A DNA stretch of 29,101 nucleotides, from assembly GCA_910584695.1 (NCBI GenBank), contig CAJUBR010000036.1, positions 1 through 29,101 of the forward strand. Reading direction: 5' to 3'. A model generated the notes under the pieces. The model was not told the DNA's origin and did no database searches. It saw nothing but the letters and a program-made list of their open reading frames with translations. Positions 21,773-29,074 of this stretch are shown piece by piece. Source of the stretch: an uncultured Lachnospiraceae bacterium (lineage in GTDB: Bacteria > Bacillota > Clostridia > Lachnospirales > Lachnospiraceae). Every line of letters starts with the position of its first letter. The first letter of the stretch is position 1. Position numbers and translations under genes: made by a program.

Positions 21773-23047
21773 ATGGTAAAAGCAGTAGTTGGAGCAAACT
21801 GGGGAGACGAAGGAAAAGGAAAGATTACTGATATGTTAAGTAAGGAAGCTGATATTATTGTCAGATTCCAGGGTGGTGCAAATGCAGGCCACACTATCGT
21901 AAATGATTATGGTAAATTTGCATTGCATACATTACCTTCCGGGGTATTTTATGATCATACTACCAGTATTATAGGAAACGGTGTTGCATTAAATATACCG
22001 GTTTTATTTAAAGAGGTAAAGGAGATTGTGGACAGAGATGTTCCGATGCCAAAGATTTTAGTGTCTGACAGGGCACAGATTGTAATGCCGTATCATATTC
22101 TCTTTGATGAATACGAGGAGGAAAGACTTGGCGGTAAATCCTTTGGGTCTACAAAGTCCGGAATTGCACCATTTTATTCAGATAAATATGCAAAAATAGG
22201 TTTTCAGGTAAATGAATTATTTGACGAGAAGACATTAAGAGAAAAGTTGGAGCGTGTAGCGGTTCAAAAAAATGTTTTATTAGAGCATTTATATCATAAG
22301 CCGGCTTTGAATGTAGACGAATTATTTAATACCATGATGGAATATAAGGAAATGGTAGAGCCTTATGTATGTGATGTGTCTGCTTATCTGTATCAGGCAA
22401 TAAAAGAAGGTAAGAATATTTTATTGGAAGGTCAGCTTGGTTCCCTAAAGGACCCGGATCATGGGATTTATCCGATGGTAACATCTTCTTCAACACTGGC
22501 TGCTTATGGTGCAATCGGTGCAGGGATTCCGCCGTATGAAATTAAGAAGATTATCACTGTAGTGAAGGCATACTCTTCTGCAGTGGGTGCCGGTGCATTT
22601 GTAAGTGAGATATTTGGAGAAGAGGCAGATGAGTTAAGACGCCGCGGCGGCGATGGCGGAGAGTTCGGTGCTACTACAGGAAGACCGAGGAGAATGGGAT
22701 GGTTTGACTGTGTTGCATCCAAGTATGGCTGCCGCATTCAGGGAACTACGGATGTGGCATTTACGGTTCTTGATGTATTAGGATACTTGGATGAGATTCC
22801 GGTGTGTGTAGGATACGAGGTAGACGGTGAAGTCACGACAGATTTCCCGACAACCGGTAAATTAGAGAAGGCAAAACCGATTCTTAAAACACTTCCGGGA
22901 TGGAAGAGTGATATCAGAGGGATTACAAAATATGAAGAACTTCCGGAAAACTGCCGGAACTATATCGAGTTTATTGAGGAACAGATTGGATTTCCTATTA
23001 CGATGGTTTCCAATGGTCCGGGAAGAGATGACATTATTTATAGATAA
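21773..23047 (+). CDS. purA: Adenylosuccinate synthetase
   Basis: The product is 424 residues, the usual length. It has the GTP loop GANWGDEGKGK at the N-terminus, the IMP region GGANAGHTIVND, the core LLEGQLGSLKDPDHGIYPMV, RRRGGDGGEFGATTGRPRR and a C-terminal SNGPGRDD. It joins IMP and aspartate with GTP hydrolysis, the first committed step to AMP. AAAGGG precedes the ATG. It is a single-gene unit with its own promoter and a bidirectional terminator. Confidence 0.97.
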   Translation: MVKAVVGANWGDEGKGKITDMLSKEADIIVRFQGGANAGHTIVNDYGKFALHTLPSGVFYDHTTSIIGNGVALNIPVLFKEVKEIVDRDVPMPKILVSDRAQIVMPYHILFDEYEEERLGGKSFGSTKSGIAPFYSDKYAKIGFQVNELFDEKTLREKLERVAVQKNVLLEHLYHKPALNVDELFNTMMEYKEMVEPYVCDVSAYLYQAIKEGKNILLEGQLGSLKDPDHGIYPMVTSSSTLAAYGAIGAGIPPYEIKKIITVVKAYSSAVGAGAFVSEIFGEEADELRRRGGDGGEFGATTGRPRRMGWFDCVASKYGCRIQGTTDVAFTVLDVLGYLDEIPVCVGYEVDGEVTTDFPTTGKLEKAKPILKTLPGWKSDIRGITKYEELPENCRNYIEFIEEQIGFPITMVSNGPGRDDIIYR

Positions 23048-23081
23048 GGCATTTTTTCTTGATTTTGCTGATGGTTTTAAC

Positions 23082-23120
23082 TGCTGGTACAACGTATTAT
23101 TCATTGTACCAGCATTCTTT
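23082..23120. terminator. Bidirectional terminator between purA and the small membrane protein gene
   Basis: TGCTGGTACAA (23082-23092) pairs exactly with TTGTACCAGCA (23104-23114) and TTCTTTTATT follows. A-rich sequence on the other side is less strong. It ends purA and probably also the convergent minus-strand operon, whose last codons lie at 23120. Confidence 0.8.
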
Positions 23121-23395
23121 TATTGTATCAACATCATTGCAAAAGCGGCAGCACCGCCAGCCATGTAAAGGCTGTTTATAATCAGGCAGACCTTCATCAG
23201 ATGATTCTGTGCTTTGGCTTTCACATAAGAAATAATAGTGAAGATTCCACTGAATATCATAAATGCAGCATAACAGGAAATCATGATTTCCGCTGTGGGG
23301 GATTCCAATGCCCATTGATTTGTCCGTAAAGGGAGAATCGTCCACGGTATAAATAGCATAATAGTACTGACCAGGGTAAGGATTTTATTTTTCAT
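23120..23395 (-). CDS. Small three-TM membrane protein of the LanFEG-like operon
   Basis: The product is 91 residues. Three hydrophobic stretches are visible: about 7-22 (TLVSTIMLFIPWTILP), 37-56 (IMISCYAAFMIFSGIFTIIS) and 67-89. I do not recognise a family. AAGGAG lies nine bases before the ATG, which overlaps the end of the 36-residue gene by 11 bases, so it is the last gene of the transporter operon. Small membrane proteins beside LanFEG transporters sometimes act as immunity or accessory factors (LanI, LanH types), but I see no lipobox and no clear likeness. Its role is open. Confidence 0.72.
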   Translation of the reverse strand: MKNKILTLVSTIMLFIPWTILPLRTNQWALESPTAEIMISCYAAFMIFSGIFTIISYVKAKAQNHLMKVCLIINSLYMAGGAAAFAMMLIQ

Positions 23396-23495
23396 GCTGC
23401 TTAACTCCTTTCATTTTCTTATGTCCCCAAAACGGATGGAACATAAAGATACACAAATAAATGACTGCAATTGTAATTAAGAATTTTTTTATCAT
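23385..23495 (-). CDS. 36-residue single-TM peptide in the LanFEG-like operon
   Basis: The peptide starts MIKKFLITIAVIYLCIFMFH and ends in a basic tail HKKMKGVKQHEK. One membrane helix covers about residues 4-19. AAGGAG (complement of 23505-23510) is nine bases upstream of the ATG and falls inside the last codons of the upstream permease gene, and the stop overlaps the next gene by 11 bases. This tight packing with a proper ribosome binding site supports a real gene despite its size. Function unknown; a regulatory or stabilising transporter subunit is one option. Confidence 0.62.
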   Translation of the reverse strand: MIKKFLITIAVIYLCIFMFHPFWGHKKMKGVKQHEK

Positions 23496-23500
23496 AGTAA

Positions 23501-24271
23501 TTATCTCCTTTCGTGCTGCCCAAAAAAGAGGCAGGAAATAGTTAAACAAAAACAGGTAAATATAGCGGCAACAGGTATCCATGGCACCAGTTCAATATCC
23601 GATGTTAAAATGTGGGACGCGAGTTTTCCATATTCAGATGTGAGCACATAGAACGAATAACTCATCGGATAGCAAAACCATGCTTTTGTATTTATGATCA
23701 GTACAGAGGGTACGATGGAGGCAAGTCCAATACCTATTGAAAATATTGGTGTTTGGATACATACTGCTGTCATCCAGAAAAATGCAAGCATTGGAATAGA
23801 GGAAAGATATACAAGCCCTGCCTCCTTCATTACAAATAACGGAGAAAGTATAAAAGGATAATGCTGTGTCTGAGCTGCAATGGCGGCACTGATAAAATAC
23901 ATGCCGGTCATCATTAGAATCTGTGTGGCACCCAGTGCAAGGAGTATCAAGAACTTTGCCAGACAAAGTTTTAATGTGTTTACTGGCAGTGCAAGCATTT
24001 TAAGGATTCCTTTATTGCCCCGTTCTGTCTGTATCAGCAGTACCGTACTGACCACCATACTTGCAGGATACATAAACCAGGTCATTCCAAGGAATCCCTG
24101 TATCAGAAAATTATTTTCCGGAGAAATCCCTTCTGCCTGCATTTTAAAATTCAAATCAGCGTTAAGGATAGATGGAATCCAGAGAATAACTGTGGCAGCA
24201 AGTAAAATGAGTAATATTTTGGAACGGCGTATTTTTTTAAATTCCACGCCTGTTAATACTAAAAAATTCAT
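23501..24271 (-). CDS. ABC-2 permease of a LanFEG-type transporter (second permease)
   Basis: The product is 256 residues with about six membrane segments: a start FLVLTGVEFKKIRRSKILL with a basic cytoplasmic head, MYPASMVVSTVLLIQTERGN, LPVNTLKLCLAKFLILLALG, and a final hydrophobic stretch before GQHERR. The 'GNKGILKMLALPVN' segment is typical of LanE/LanG-type and BcrB-like permeases that expel lantibiotics or other peptides from the membrane. AAGGAGG precedes the ATG, 11 bases after the other permease. It should pair with that permease and the ATPase as a heteromeric exporter. Confidence 0.85.
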   Translation of the reverse strand: MNFLVLTGVEFKKIRRSKILLILLAATVILWIPSILNADLNFKMQAEGISPENNFLIQGFLGMTWFMYPASMVVSTVLLIQTERGNKGILKMLALPVNTLKLCLAKFLILLALGATQILMMTGMYFISAAIAAQTQHYPFILSPLFVMKEAGLVYLSSIPMLAFFWMTAVCIQTPIFSIGIGLASIVPSVLIINTKAWFCYPMSYSFYVLTSEYGKLASHILTSDIELVPWIPVAAIFTCFCLTISCLFFGQHERR

Positions 24272-24282
24272 GTTAGACCTCC

Positions 24283-25017
24283 TTAAACCAGAGCTTTTCT
24301 AATTCGTAAAAATGAAAGCTCTGCAATTCCCACAGCCAGTAATTCCAAAACGGAAGCAACTAGAAAGTGTATCACTGTTTGCTCCGTAGACTCGGTAAGT
24401 ATCCGGAGTGGCAGGCAAAATGGGAATATCTGTAGAATAAAATGACTTGTGGATGTAATCATGGTTGCCGCAAAAAAACATACGACTCCAATTCCAAGAG
24501 AAATCCACATATTACTGCATGCTGAGGAAATTGCCAGCGACAGCAATATGGCAGGCAGCAAAAGTATAAAAAAATATGCAAAATTTTTTAAAAGGTCGGT
24601 ATACAAACCATCGTAGGTGTGAAACCAGTGGAGGGAACAAAATAAAAAGCTTATGGCTTCCGTGGCTAAGACTACGATGCTCATACCAATCATAAGTATA
24701 AATTTAGCAAAAAACATACTACTTTCCCGAATCGGAAGGGTCTGCATTTTTTGTAGTGCACGCTCCGCATTTTCTGTATGGTACATAATACAGGCACCGG
24801 ATAGGATGAGCAGAATATTTAGCATGGCCATCATAGCCCAGTTTTCATTTAACAAAATCTGGAGTGGAGGCTGCTGCAAACCGGTAAATATTTCGGAACG
24901 GACAGCCATATTGATAACCGGCAGACAGGAGGCAAGGATTCCTCCGACAATAAATGCAGGGTAAAACCCGGTTTTTTTCATTTTTTTACATTCTAAAAGA
25001 ATACTCATTTTACGCAA
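24283..25017 (-). CDS. ABC-2 permease of a LanFEG-type transporter (first permease)
   Basis: The product is 244 residues with about six membrane segments. The architecture is the same as in its neighbour: basic head MSILLECKKMKKTGFYPAF, ACIMYHTENAERALQKMQTL, LPIRESSMFFAKFILMIGM, and a C-terminal pair of helices ending FLRIRKALV. The 'ENAERALQKMQTLPI' segment corresponds to 'ERGNKGILKMLALPV' in the second permease, so the two are related halves. Its start overlaps the ATPase gene by 13 bases. Role: the first membrane subunit of the peptide exporter. Confidence 0.84.
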   Translation of the reverse strand: MRKMSILLECKKMKKTGFYPAFIVGGILASCLPVINMAVRSEIFTGLQQPPLQILLNENWAMMAMLNILLILSGACIMYHTENAERALQKMQTLPIRESSMFFAKFILMIGMSIVVLATEAISFLFCSLHWFHTYDGLYTDLLKNFAYFFILLLPAILLSLAISSACSNMWISLGIGVVCFFAATMITSTSHFILQIFPFCLPLRILTESTEQTVIHFLVASVLELLAVGIAELSFLRIRKALV

Positions 25018-25760
25018 CTCCTTTGCTGGTTATCTTCGTTTATCATGGCAAGGAAGGTATCTTCCAGATTGTCGGTAGGGTATCCCTGAAATGCTGCATT
25101 CTCTTTTAATTCTGCTAGACTTCCTTCAAATAACAGATGACCGTGGTTCAGGATACCGATGTTGTCTGCCATTAACTCAACTTCTGAAAGCAGATGAGAG
25201 GATACGAGAACGGTACAGTCATATTGCTCCGGTAAGGAACGGATCAGCGTACGAATTTCATGGATACCTACAGGGTCCAGTCCATTAGTGGGTTCATCCA
25301 GTATTAAAATGGGTGGTCTTCCGATTAGTGCACCGGCAAGTCCCAGCCGCTGTTTCATACCCAGAGAGTACTTCTTTGCAAGACGGTTTTTGAATTCGGT
25401 CAGTCCTACAAGCTCTAGTGCTTCTGATACCGCAGATTTTGGAAGCCCCAGGATTTTTTGTATGATTTCCAGGTTTTCTTTACCGGTTAAATTTCCATAG
25501 AAAGCAGGGGCTTCAATGAAAGAACCGGTTTCTTTTAAAATAGAAACCCGGTTTTCGGGATATTTTTTGCCGTTGATATGGAAATTACCGCTTGTTGGTT
25601 TGGTAAGCCCTAAAAACATTTTCATAGTTGTAGATTTTCCGGCACCGTTTGGTCCTAAAAAACCGTATACAGTTCCCTTTGGAATATGAAGATTAATATT
25701 GGAAACCGCAGTGAAACCGGAATACGTTTTACTTAAATTTTCTGTTTCAATGATATTCAT
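25005..25760 (-). CDS. ATPase of a LanFEG-type peptide-resistance ABC transporter
   Basis: The product is 251 residues. Walker A GPNGAGKST is at 36-44, the signature YSLGMKQRLGLAGAL at 131-145 and Walker B ILILDEP at 151-157. Where most ABC ATPases have the Q-loop glutamine, this one reads GSFIEAPAFYGNLTG with Glu83; such an 'E-loop' is a known mark of LanF and BcrA-type immunity ATPases. AAAGGAG lies nine bases before the ATG. It heads the minus-strand operon, with two permeases and two tiny membrane proteins behind it. A regulator/kinase pair is divergent upstream, the arrangement of antimicrobial-peptide resistance modules such as CprABC-CprRK. Confidence 0.9.
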   Translation of the reverse strand: MNIIETENLSKTYSGFTAVSNINLHIPKGTVYGFLGPNGAGKSTTMKMFLGLTKPTSGNFHINGKKYPENRVSILKETGSFIEAPAFYGNLTGKENLEIIQKILGLPKSAVSEALELVGLTEFKNRLAKKYSLGMKQRLGLAGALIGRPPILILDEPTNGLDPVGIHEIRTLIRSLPEQYDCTVLVSSHLLSEVELMADNIGILNHGHLLFEGSLAELKENAAFQGYPTDNLEDTFLAMINEDNQQRSCVK

Positions 25761-25787
25761 ATGTTTGTTCTCCTTTCTTTTGTAACT

Positions 25788-25816
25788 AGTCTACAAAAAT
25801 TACTTTGCAATAACCT
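25788..25816 (-). promoter_or_regulatory. Promoter of the LanFEG-like operon
   Basis: On the minus strand the -10 box is TAGACT (25788-25793) and, 17 bp upstream, the -35 position is AGGTTA (25811-25816), a poor match. A leader of about 20 bases leads to the ATG. The weak -35 box and the repeats directly upstream suit activation by a response regulator. Confidence 0.5.
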
Positions 25817-25844
25817 TTCGGCTACCTTACATTTACCTTACATT
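25812..25844. promoter_or_regulatory. Candidate response-regulator operator, ACCTT repeats at 11-bp phasing
   Basis: TACCTTACATT occurs twice in direct succession (25823-25833 and 25834-25844), and a third ACCTT at 25813 keeps the same 11-bp step. OmpR-type regulators bind head-to-tail half-sites about one helical turn apart. The repeats abut and partly cover the -35 region of the transporter promoter, a position suited to activation by the regulator encoded at 26050. Confidence 0.65.
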
Positions 25845-25875
25845 TTTTTAGAAAAGAATTGTAGGGATTATTTTG

Positions 25876-26023
25876 TGGTATAATGTTACCAACCGAAGCA
25901 AAGCGAAGGTTGATAACCTACGCGAGCATTAGCGAGCTTCATTGTGATATAATGTTACCAACCGGAGCAAGGCGAAGGTTGATAACCTACGCGAGCATCA
26001 GCGAGCTTCATTGTGATATAATG
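25876..26023 (+). repeat. Tandem 69-bp repeat carrying extended -10 boxes
   Basis: Two near-identical copies, period exactly 69 bp, run from the TATAATG at 25879 to the TATAATG at 26017, with a middle copy at 25948. Each TATAAT is preceded by TGN (TGG or TGA). Each unit has a palindrome GTTACCAACC/GGTTGATAAC followed by ACGCGAGCAT.AGCGAGCTTC. The copies differ at only a few bases (for example GAAGCAAAGC versus GGAGCAAGGC; ATTAGC versus ATCAGC). The last box is well placed as the -10 of the regulator gene, whose ATG is 27 bases on. Confidence 0.85.
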
Positions 26024-26049
26024 AAAAAAATTTCAACGGGGGAAAGTGC

Positions 26050-26766
26050 ATGATGGAGAATGAATATTTAAAGAAGAAACGGATTTTAATTGTGGATGAT
26101 GAGCAGGAGCTGCTGGATATGGTGGTATCTATTTTAGAGGAAAATGGATTTTTTAATGTAAGGACAGCGGGAAATGTAAAAGAGGCTGTTACGATTGCAG
26201 ATGAATTTTGTCCGGAGCTGGCAGTTTTAGATGTGATGCTTCCTGACGGAGACGGATTTTCCCTTATGAAGCAGTTGAAAAGCAAAGCAGATTATCCAGT
26301 ATTGTTTTTAACTGCCTGTGGTGAGGAGGAAGATAAGTTTAAAGGATTTGGCTTAGGGGCGGATGATTATGTAGTAAAACCGTTTCTTCCTAAGGAGCTG
26401 ATTTTCCGGATTATGGCAATTTTACGCCGAAGCTATAAAGAGGAGAATCCGCTGGTAAAGCTAAAGGACAGTGAAGTTGATTTTGAACGGGCAGAGGTAA
26501 TAAAAAATGGGGAGCACATAGCCCTGACAGCGAAAGAGTTTACCCTGCTGTCTGTTCTTTGCCGTAATGCAGGACGTATCGTAACGATTGATGTACTTTG
26601 TGAGGCGGCATGGGGGGATAACCCTTATGGATATGAAAATTCCCTAATGGCACATGTACGCCGCATTCGTGAAAAGATTGAAAAAAACCCCTCAAAACCA
26701 GTATCTTTGATCACAGTAAAGGGCTTGGGATATAAGCTGGTGATAGAAGAAAACCGGAATGAATAA
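26050..26766 (+). CDS. OmpR-family response regulator of a peptide-resistance module
   Basis: The product is 238 residues; ATG 26053 is an alternative start. The receiver domain has acidic pair D16/D17, phospho-acceptor Asp61 in AVLDVMLPDGDG, Thr88 and Lys110 in VVKPF. The winged-helix output domain (about 135-235) carries LTAKEFTLLSVLCRNAGRIV and GYENSLMAHVRRIREKIE. GGGGG lies seven bases upstream. It is followed by its kinase after 24 bases and is divergent from the LanFEG-like transporter. It is expected to bind the ACCTT repeats at 25812-25844 once phosphorylated. Confidence 0.93.
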   Translation: MMENEYLKKKRILIVDDEQELLDMVVSILEENGFFNVRTAGNVKEAVTIADEFCPELAVLDVMLPDGDGFSLMKQLKSKADYPVLFLTACGEEEDKFKGFGLGADDYVVKPFLPKELIFRIMAILRRSYKEENPLVKLKDSEVDFERAEVIKNGEHIALTAKEFTLLSVLCRNAGRIVTIDVLCEAAWGDNPYGYENSLMAHVRRIREKIEKNPSKPVSLITVKGLGYKLVIEENRNE

Positions 26767-26790
26767 CGGGCAGAAAGGCGGAGGATTGCT

Positions 26791-28191
26791 ATGAAAAGTA
26801 TTTTAAAATTAATTAGGCGGTTTACCGGTATTTTGCTAGTTAGTTCCATATTAATTATTATATTAAATATTGTAGTGGCAGCCAAGATTGCTTCGAAACA
26901 GACCGGGGGAAGGTCTCCATGGACAACGGCAGTGGAGACTGCGGAAGGATTACAGAAAACGGAAAACGGGTATATTTTATCGGAAGACCGGATGGAAGAA
27001 TTAAAAAGAGAAAATATATGGGCAATTTATATTGATAATGATACGCATAAAGTTCTCTGGCATACGGAGAATCTTCCGGCGGAAATACCGATGGAATATT
27101 CCATTTCAGAAATCGCATTTCTTACAAGAGGATATGTAAAGGATTATCCGACATTTACAGGTGGAGCAGAGGGGGGACTCGTTGTTCTGGGATATCCCAA
27201 GGACCGATACTGGAAGGAAATGTATCCGAGCTGGGATTATGATTTTATTGCACATCTGCCCCGGACGATTTTGGCTATGGTTGGATGCAATATCGCTTTG
27301 ATTTTTCTTATCTATGTAGTAACCAATGCGGGACTTTTAAAGTCGGTTAGACCCATTGCAGAGGGTATACAGGCATTGCCTACCGGAAATCCGGTTCATG
27401 TAAGAGAAAGAGGGGTATTGTCGGACCTTGCATCAAAGGTAAATCAGACTTCTCAGGTGCTCCAGTCCCAGAAATACCAGTTAAAGAAAAAAGAAACTGC
27501 AAGGGCAAACTGGATTGCAGGAGTCTCCCATGATATCCGTACTCCGTTATCCATGGTGATGGGGTATGCAGGACAGTTGGAGCAGGATTCCCATCTGACG
27601 GAGAAGGAACGTAATAAGGCAGGTGCTATTTTAAAACAGAGCAAAAGAATCAAAAATCTAATTAATGATTTAAATCTCGCATCTAAGCTTGAGTACAATA
27701 TGCAGCCGGTAAAAACCAGTAAAGAAAATGCAGTTGCCCTTGTGAGACAGGTGGTTGTGGATTTTATCAATATGGATATTGAAAACTGCTATCCGATAAA
27801 ATGGTTAACAGAGGACACTTTTGGCAGGTGCATAGTGAGTGCAGATAAGGAACTGTTAAAGCGGGCAGTATGCAATCTGATTCAGAACTGTATCAATCAT
27901 AATGAAGAAGGGTGTACCATTTATGTATCGGTAACGGAGGAACAGGGAAAATGTGTGATCTGTGTAGAGGATGATGGTATAGGGGTTTCCGATGAACAGA
28001 TAAAAAAATTAAATCACGCACCACATTATATGGTATGTGATGAAAATATCACGACACAAAGACATGGTCTGGGATTACTGATTGTGAAACAGGTGATGGT
28101 TTCCCATAAGGGGGAAACCATCATTGGACATAGCAGTTATGGCGGATTTGGAGTGAAGCTGGTGCTCCCTGTGGAACCAACGGTTTCCTAA
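26791..28191 (+). CDS. Histidine kinase of a peptide-resistance module
   Basis: The product is 466 residues. Membrane segments lie at about 12-33 and 159-178. The outside region (about 34-158) has WHTENLPAEIP and KDRYWKEMYPSWDYDFI just before the second helix, a pattern I associate with NisK/CprK-like lantibiotic sensors. HAMP-like linker, then ANWIAGVSHDIRTPLSMVMG with phospho-acceptor His247, N box NLIQNCINHN (362-371), EDDGIGV (393-399) and HGLGLLIVK (425-433). It should phosphorylate the regulator just upstream. Peptide sensing is inferred from the kinase subtype and the adjacent LanFEG-like operon. Its stop is 4 bases from the end of the convergent LysR gene. Confidence 0.92.
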   Translation: MKSILKLIRRFTGILLVSSILIIILNIVVAAKIASKQTGGRSPWTTAVETAEGLQKTENGYILSEDRMEELKRENIWAIYIDNDTHKVLWHTENLPAEIPMEYSISEIAFLTRGYVKDYPTFTGGAEGGLVVLGYPKDRYWKEMYPSWDYDFIAHLPRTILAMVGCNIALIFLIYVVTNAGLLKSVRPIAEGIQALPTGNPVHVRERGVLSDLASKVNQTSQVLQSQKYQLKKKETARANWIAGVSHDIRTPLSMVMGYAGQLEQDSHLTEKERNKAGAILKQSKRIKNLINDLNLASKLEYNMQPVKTSKENAVALVRQVVVDFINMDIENCYPIKWLTEDTFGRCIVSADKELLKRAVCNLIQNCINHNEEGCTIYVSVTEEQGKCVICVEDDGIGVSDEQIKKLNHAPHYMVCDENITTQRHGLGLLIVKQVMVSHKGETIIGHSSYGGFGVKLVLPVEPTVS

Positions 28192-28204
28192 GTTGTCAGG
28201 AAAC
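28183..28204. repeat. Inverted repeat between convergent kinase and LysR genes
   Basis: GTTTCCT (28183-28189) pairs with AGGAAAC (28198-28204) around an 8-base loop, spanning both stop codons. There is no T-run in either direction, so it is at best a weak shared terminator. Confidence 0.35.
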
Positions 28205-29017
28205 GGAGGAGCTGACTTTATAGCAGCTAATCTTTGGTGCCTCAAAATCTAAAAGTGGTATTTTCACAAGTGTTCCATTTTCCAGATAAGGTTTTGCCAG
28301 ACTTTCCGGAAGAAAACTGATACCGTCTAAATCGAGCAGATAGGGTATGAGTTTTGTGCTGTTATCGATTTCAAATTGAAAGGAATAATGGGGTGGGAAT
28401 AATTCCCGGATAAAACTGCCAACCTCCTGTAATGCAAAATTGCAGAATAGATATCTGGAGTCTGCCAGTTCTTCTTTTCGGATTCCATTTTTGCAGAGAG
28501 TGTTGGCAGTATTGGTTACAAGAATTAATTCGTCTACGGCAAAGACCTCGCAGGAAAAGCCTTTTTTGTAAAGGGGAAGATAGGAATATACAGTATCCAT
28601 AATGCCATCCTGCAATGCCTGCAGCAGATAGGCGGAATGGCCGATGGTGATTTTTAATGCATCATCGGGATGGTTTTTTATCCATTCTTTTATTTTTAGA
28701 TATAAATAACACTCATAGATTGTATTGGTGGTTCCGATGTGGAAGGTATGGGAATACTGCCTGACGGAATGGATATCCAAAAAGGCGGCTTCCTCCAATG
28801 CAATCATTCTTTTTGCATAATCTTCGAATCGAATTCCCTCTTCGGTCAATGACACATTTCTCTTGTCTCTAATAAAAAGTGGTTTCCCTAATTCTGTTTC
28901 TAAATCAGCAATCCGGTTGGTAACGGTTGACTGTGCAATATATAACTGTTCGGCAGTTCTGGTGAAGTTTTTTAATTTTGCCAGCAGAAGAAAAGTTTTT
29001 AAAGTCTGAGTGTCCAT
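28196..29017 (-). CDS. LysR-family transcriptional regulator
   Basis: The product is 273 residues, slightly shorter than the usual ~300. N-terminal winged HTH: MDTQTLKTFLLLAKLKNFTR, AEQLYIAQSTVTNRIADLE, and LGKPLFIRDKRNVSLTEEG. The effector domain covers about 90-270, with FHIGTTNTIYECYLYLKIKE and LQDGIMDTVYSYLPLYKKG; its last strand is short, which accounts for the length. AAGGAG lies eight bases before the ATG. The target genes are not in the window unless they lie upstream beyond 29101 or it regulates itself through the inverted repeat at 29043-29074. Confidence 0.88.
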   Translation of the reverse strand: MDTQTLKTFLLLAKLKNFTRTAEQLYIAQSTVTNRIADLETELGKPLFIRDKRNVSLTEEGIRFEDYAKRMIALEEAAFLDIHSVRQYSHTFHIGTTNTIYECYLYLKIKEWIKNHPDDALKITIGHSAYLLQALQDGIMDTVYSYLPLYKKGFSCEVFAVDELILVTNTANTLCKNGIRKEELADSRYLFCNFALQEVGSFIRELFPPHYSFQFEIDNSTKLIPYLLDLDGISFLPESLAKPYLENGTLVKIPLLDFEAPKISCYKVSSSVS

Positions 29018-29042
29018 GAATGCTCTCCTTTTTAAATAAATC

Positions 29043-29074
29043 GAAAATAGGTAATTGCGAAACTCCCTATTTTC
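29043..29074 (-). promoter_or_regulatory. Inverted repeat in the LysR promoter region
   Basis: GAAAATAGG (29043-29051) and CCTATTTTC (29066-29074) are exact complements, 14 bases apart. A minus-strand TTGAAA (29071-29076) with a 17-bp spacer to TACCTA overlaps the repeat, so a bound dimer would cover the promoter. Autoregulation by the LysR protein is the simplest reading. Confidence 0.45.

Noticed and set aside
25876..26023. CRISPR array
   Set aside because: Only two copies of a 69-bp unit with no spacers; it is a tandem duplication and no cas genes are present.
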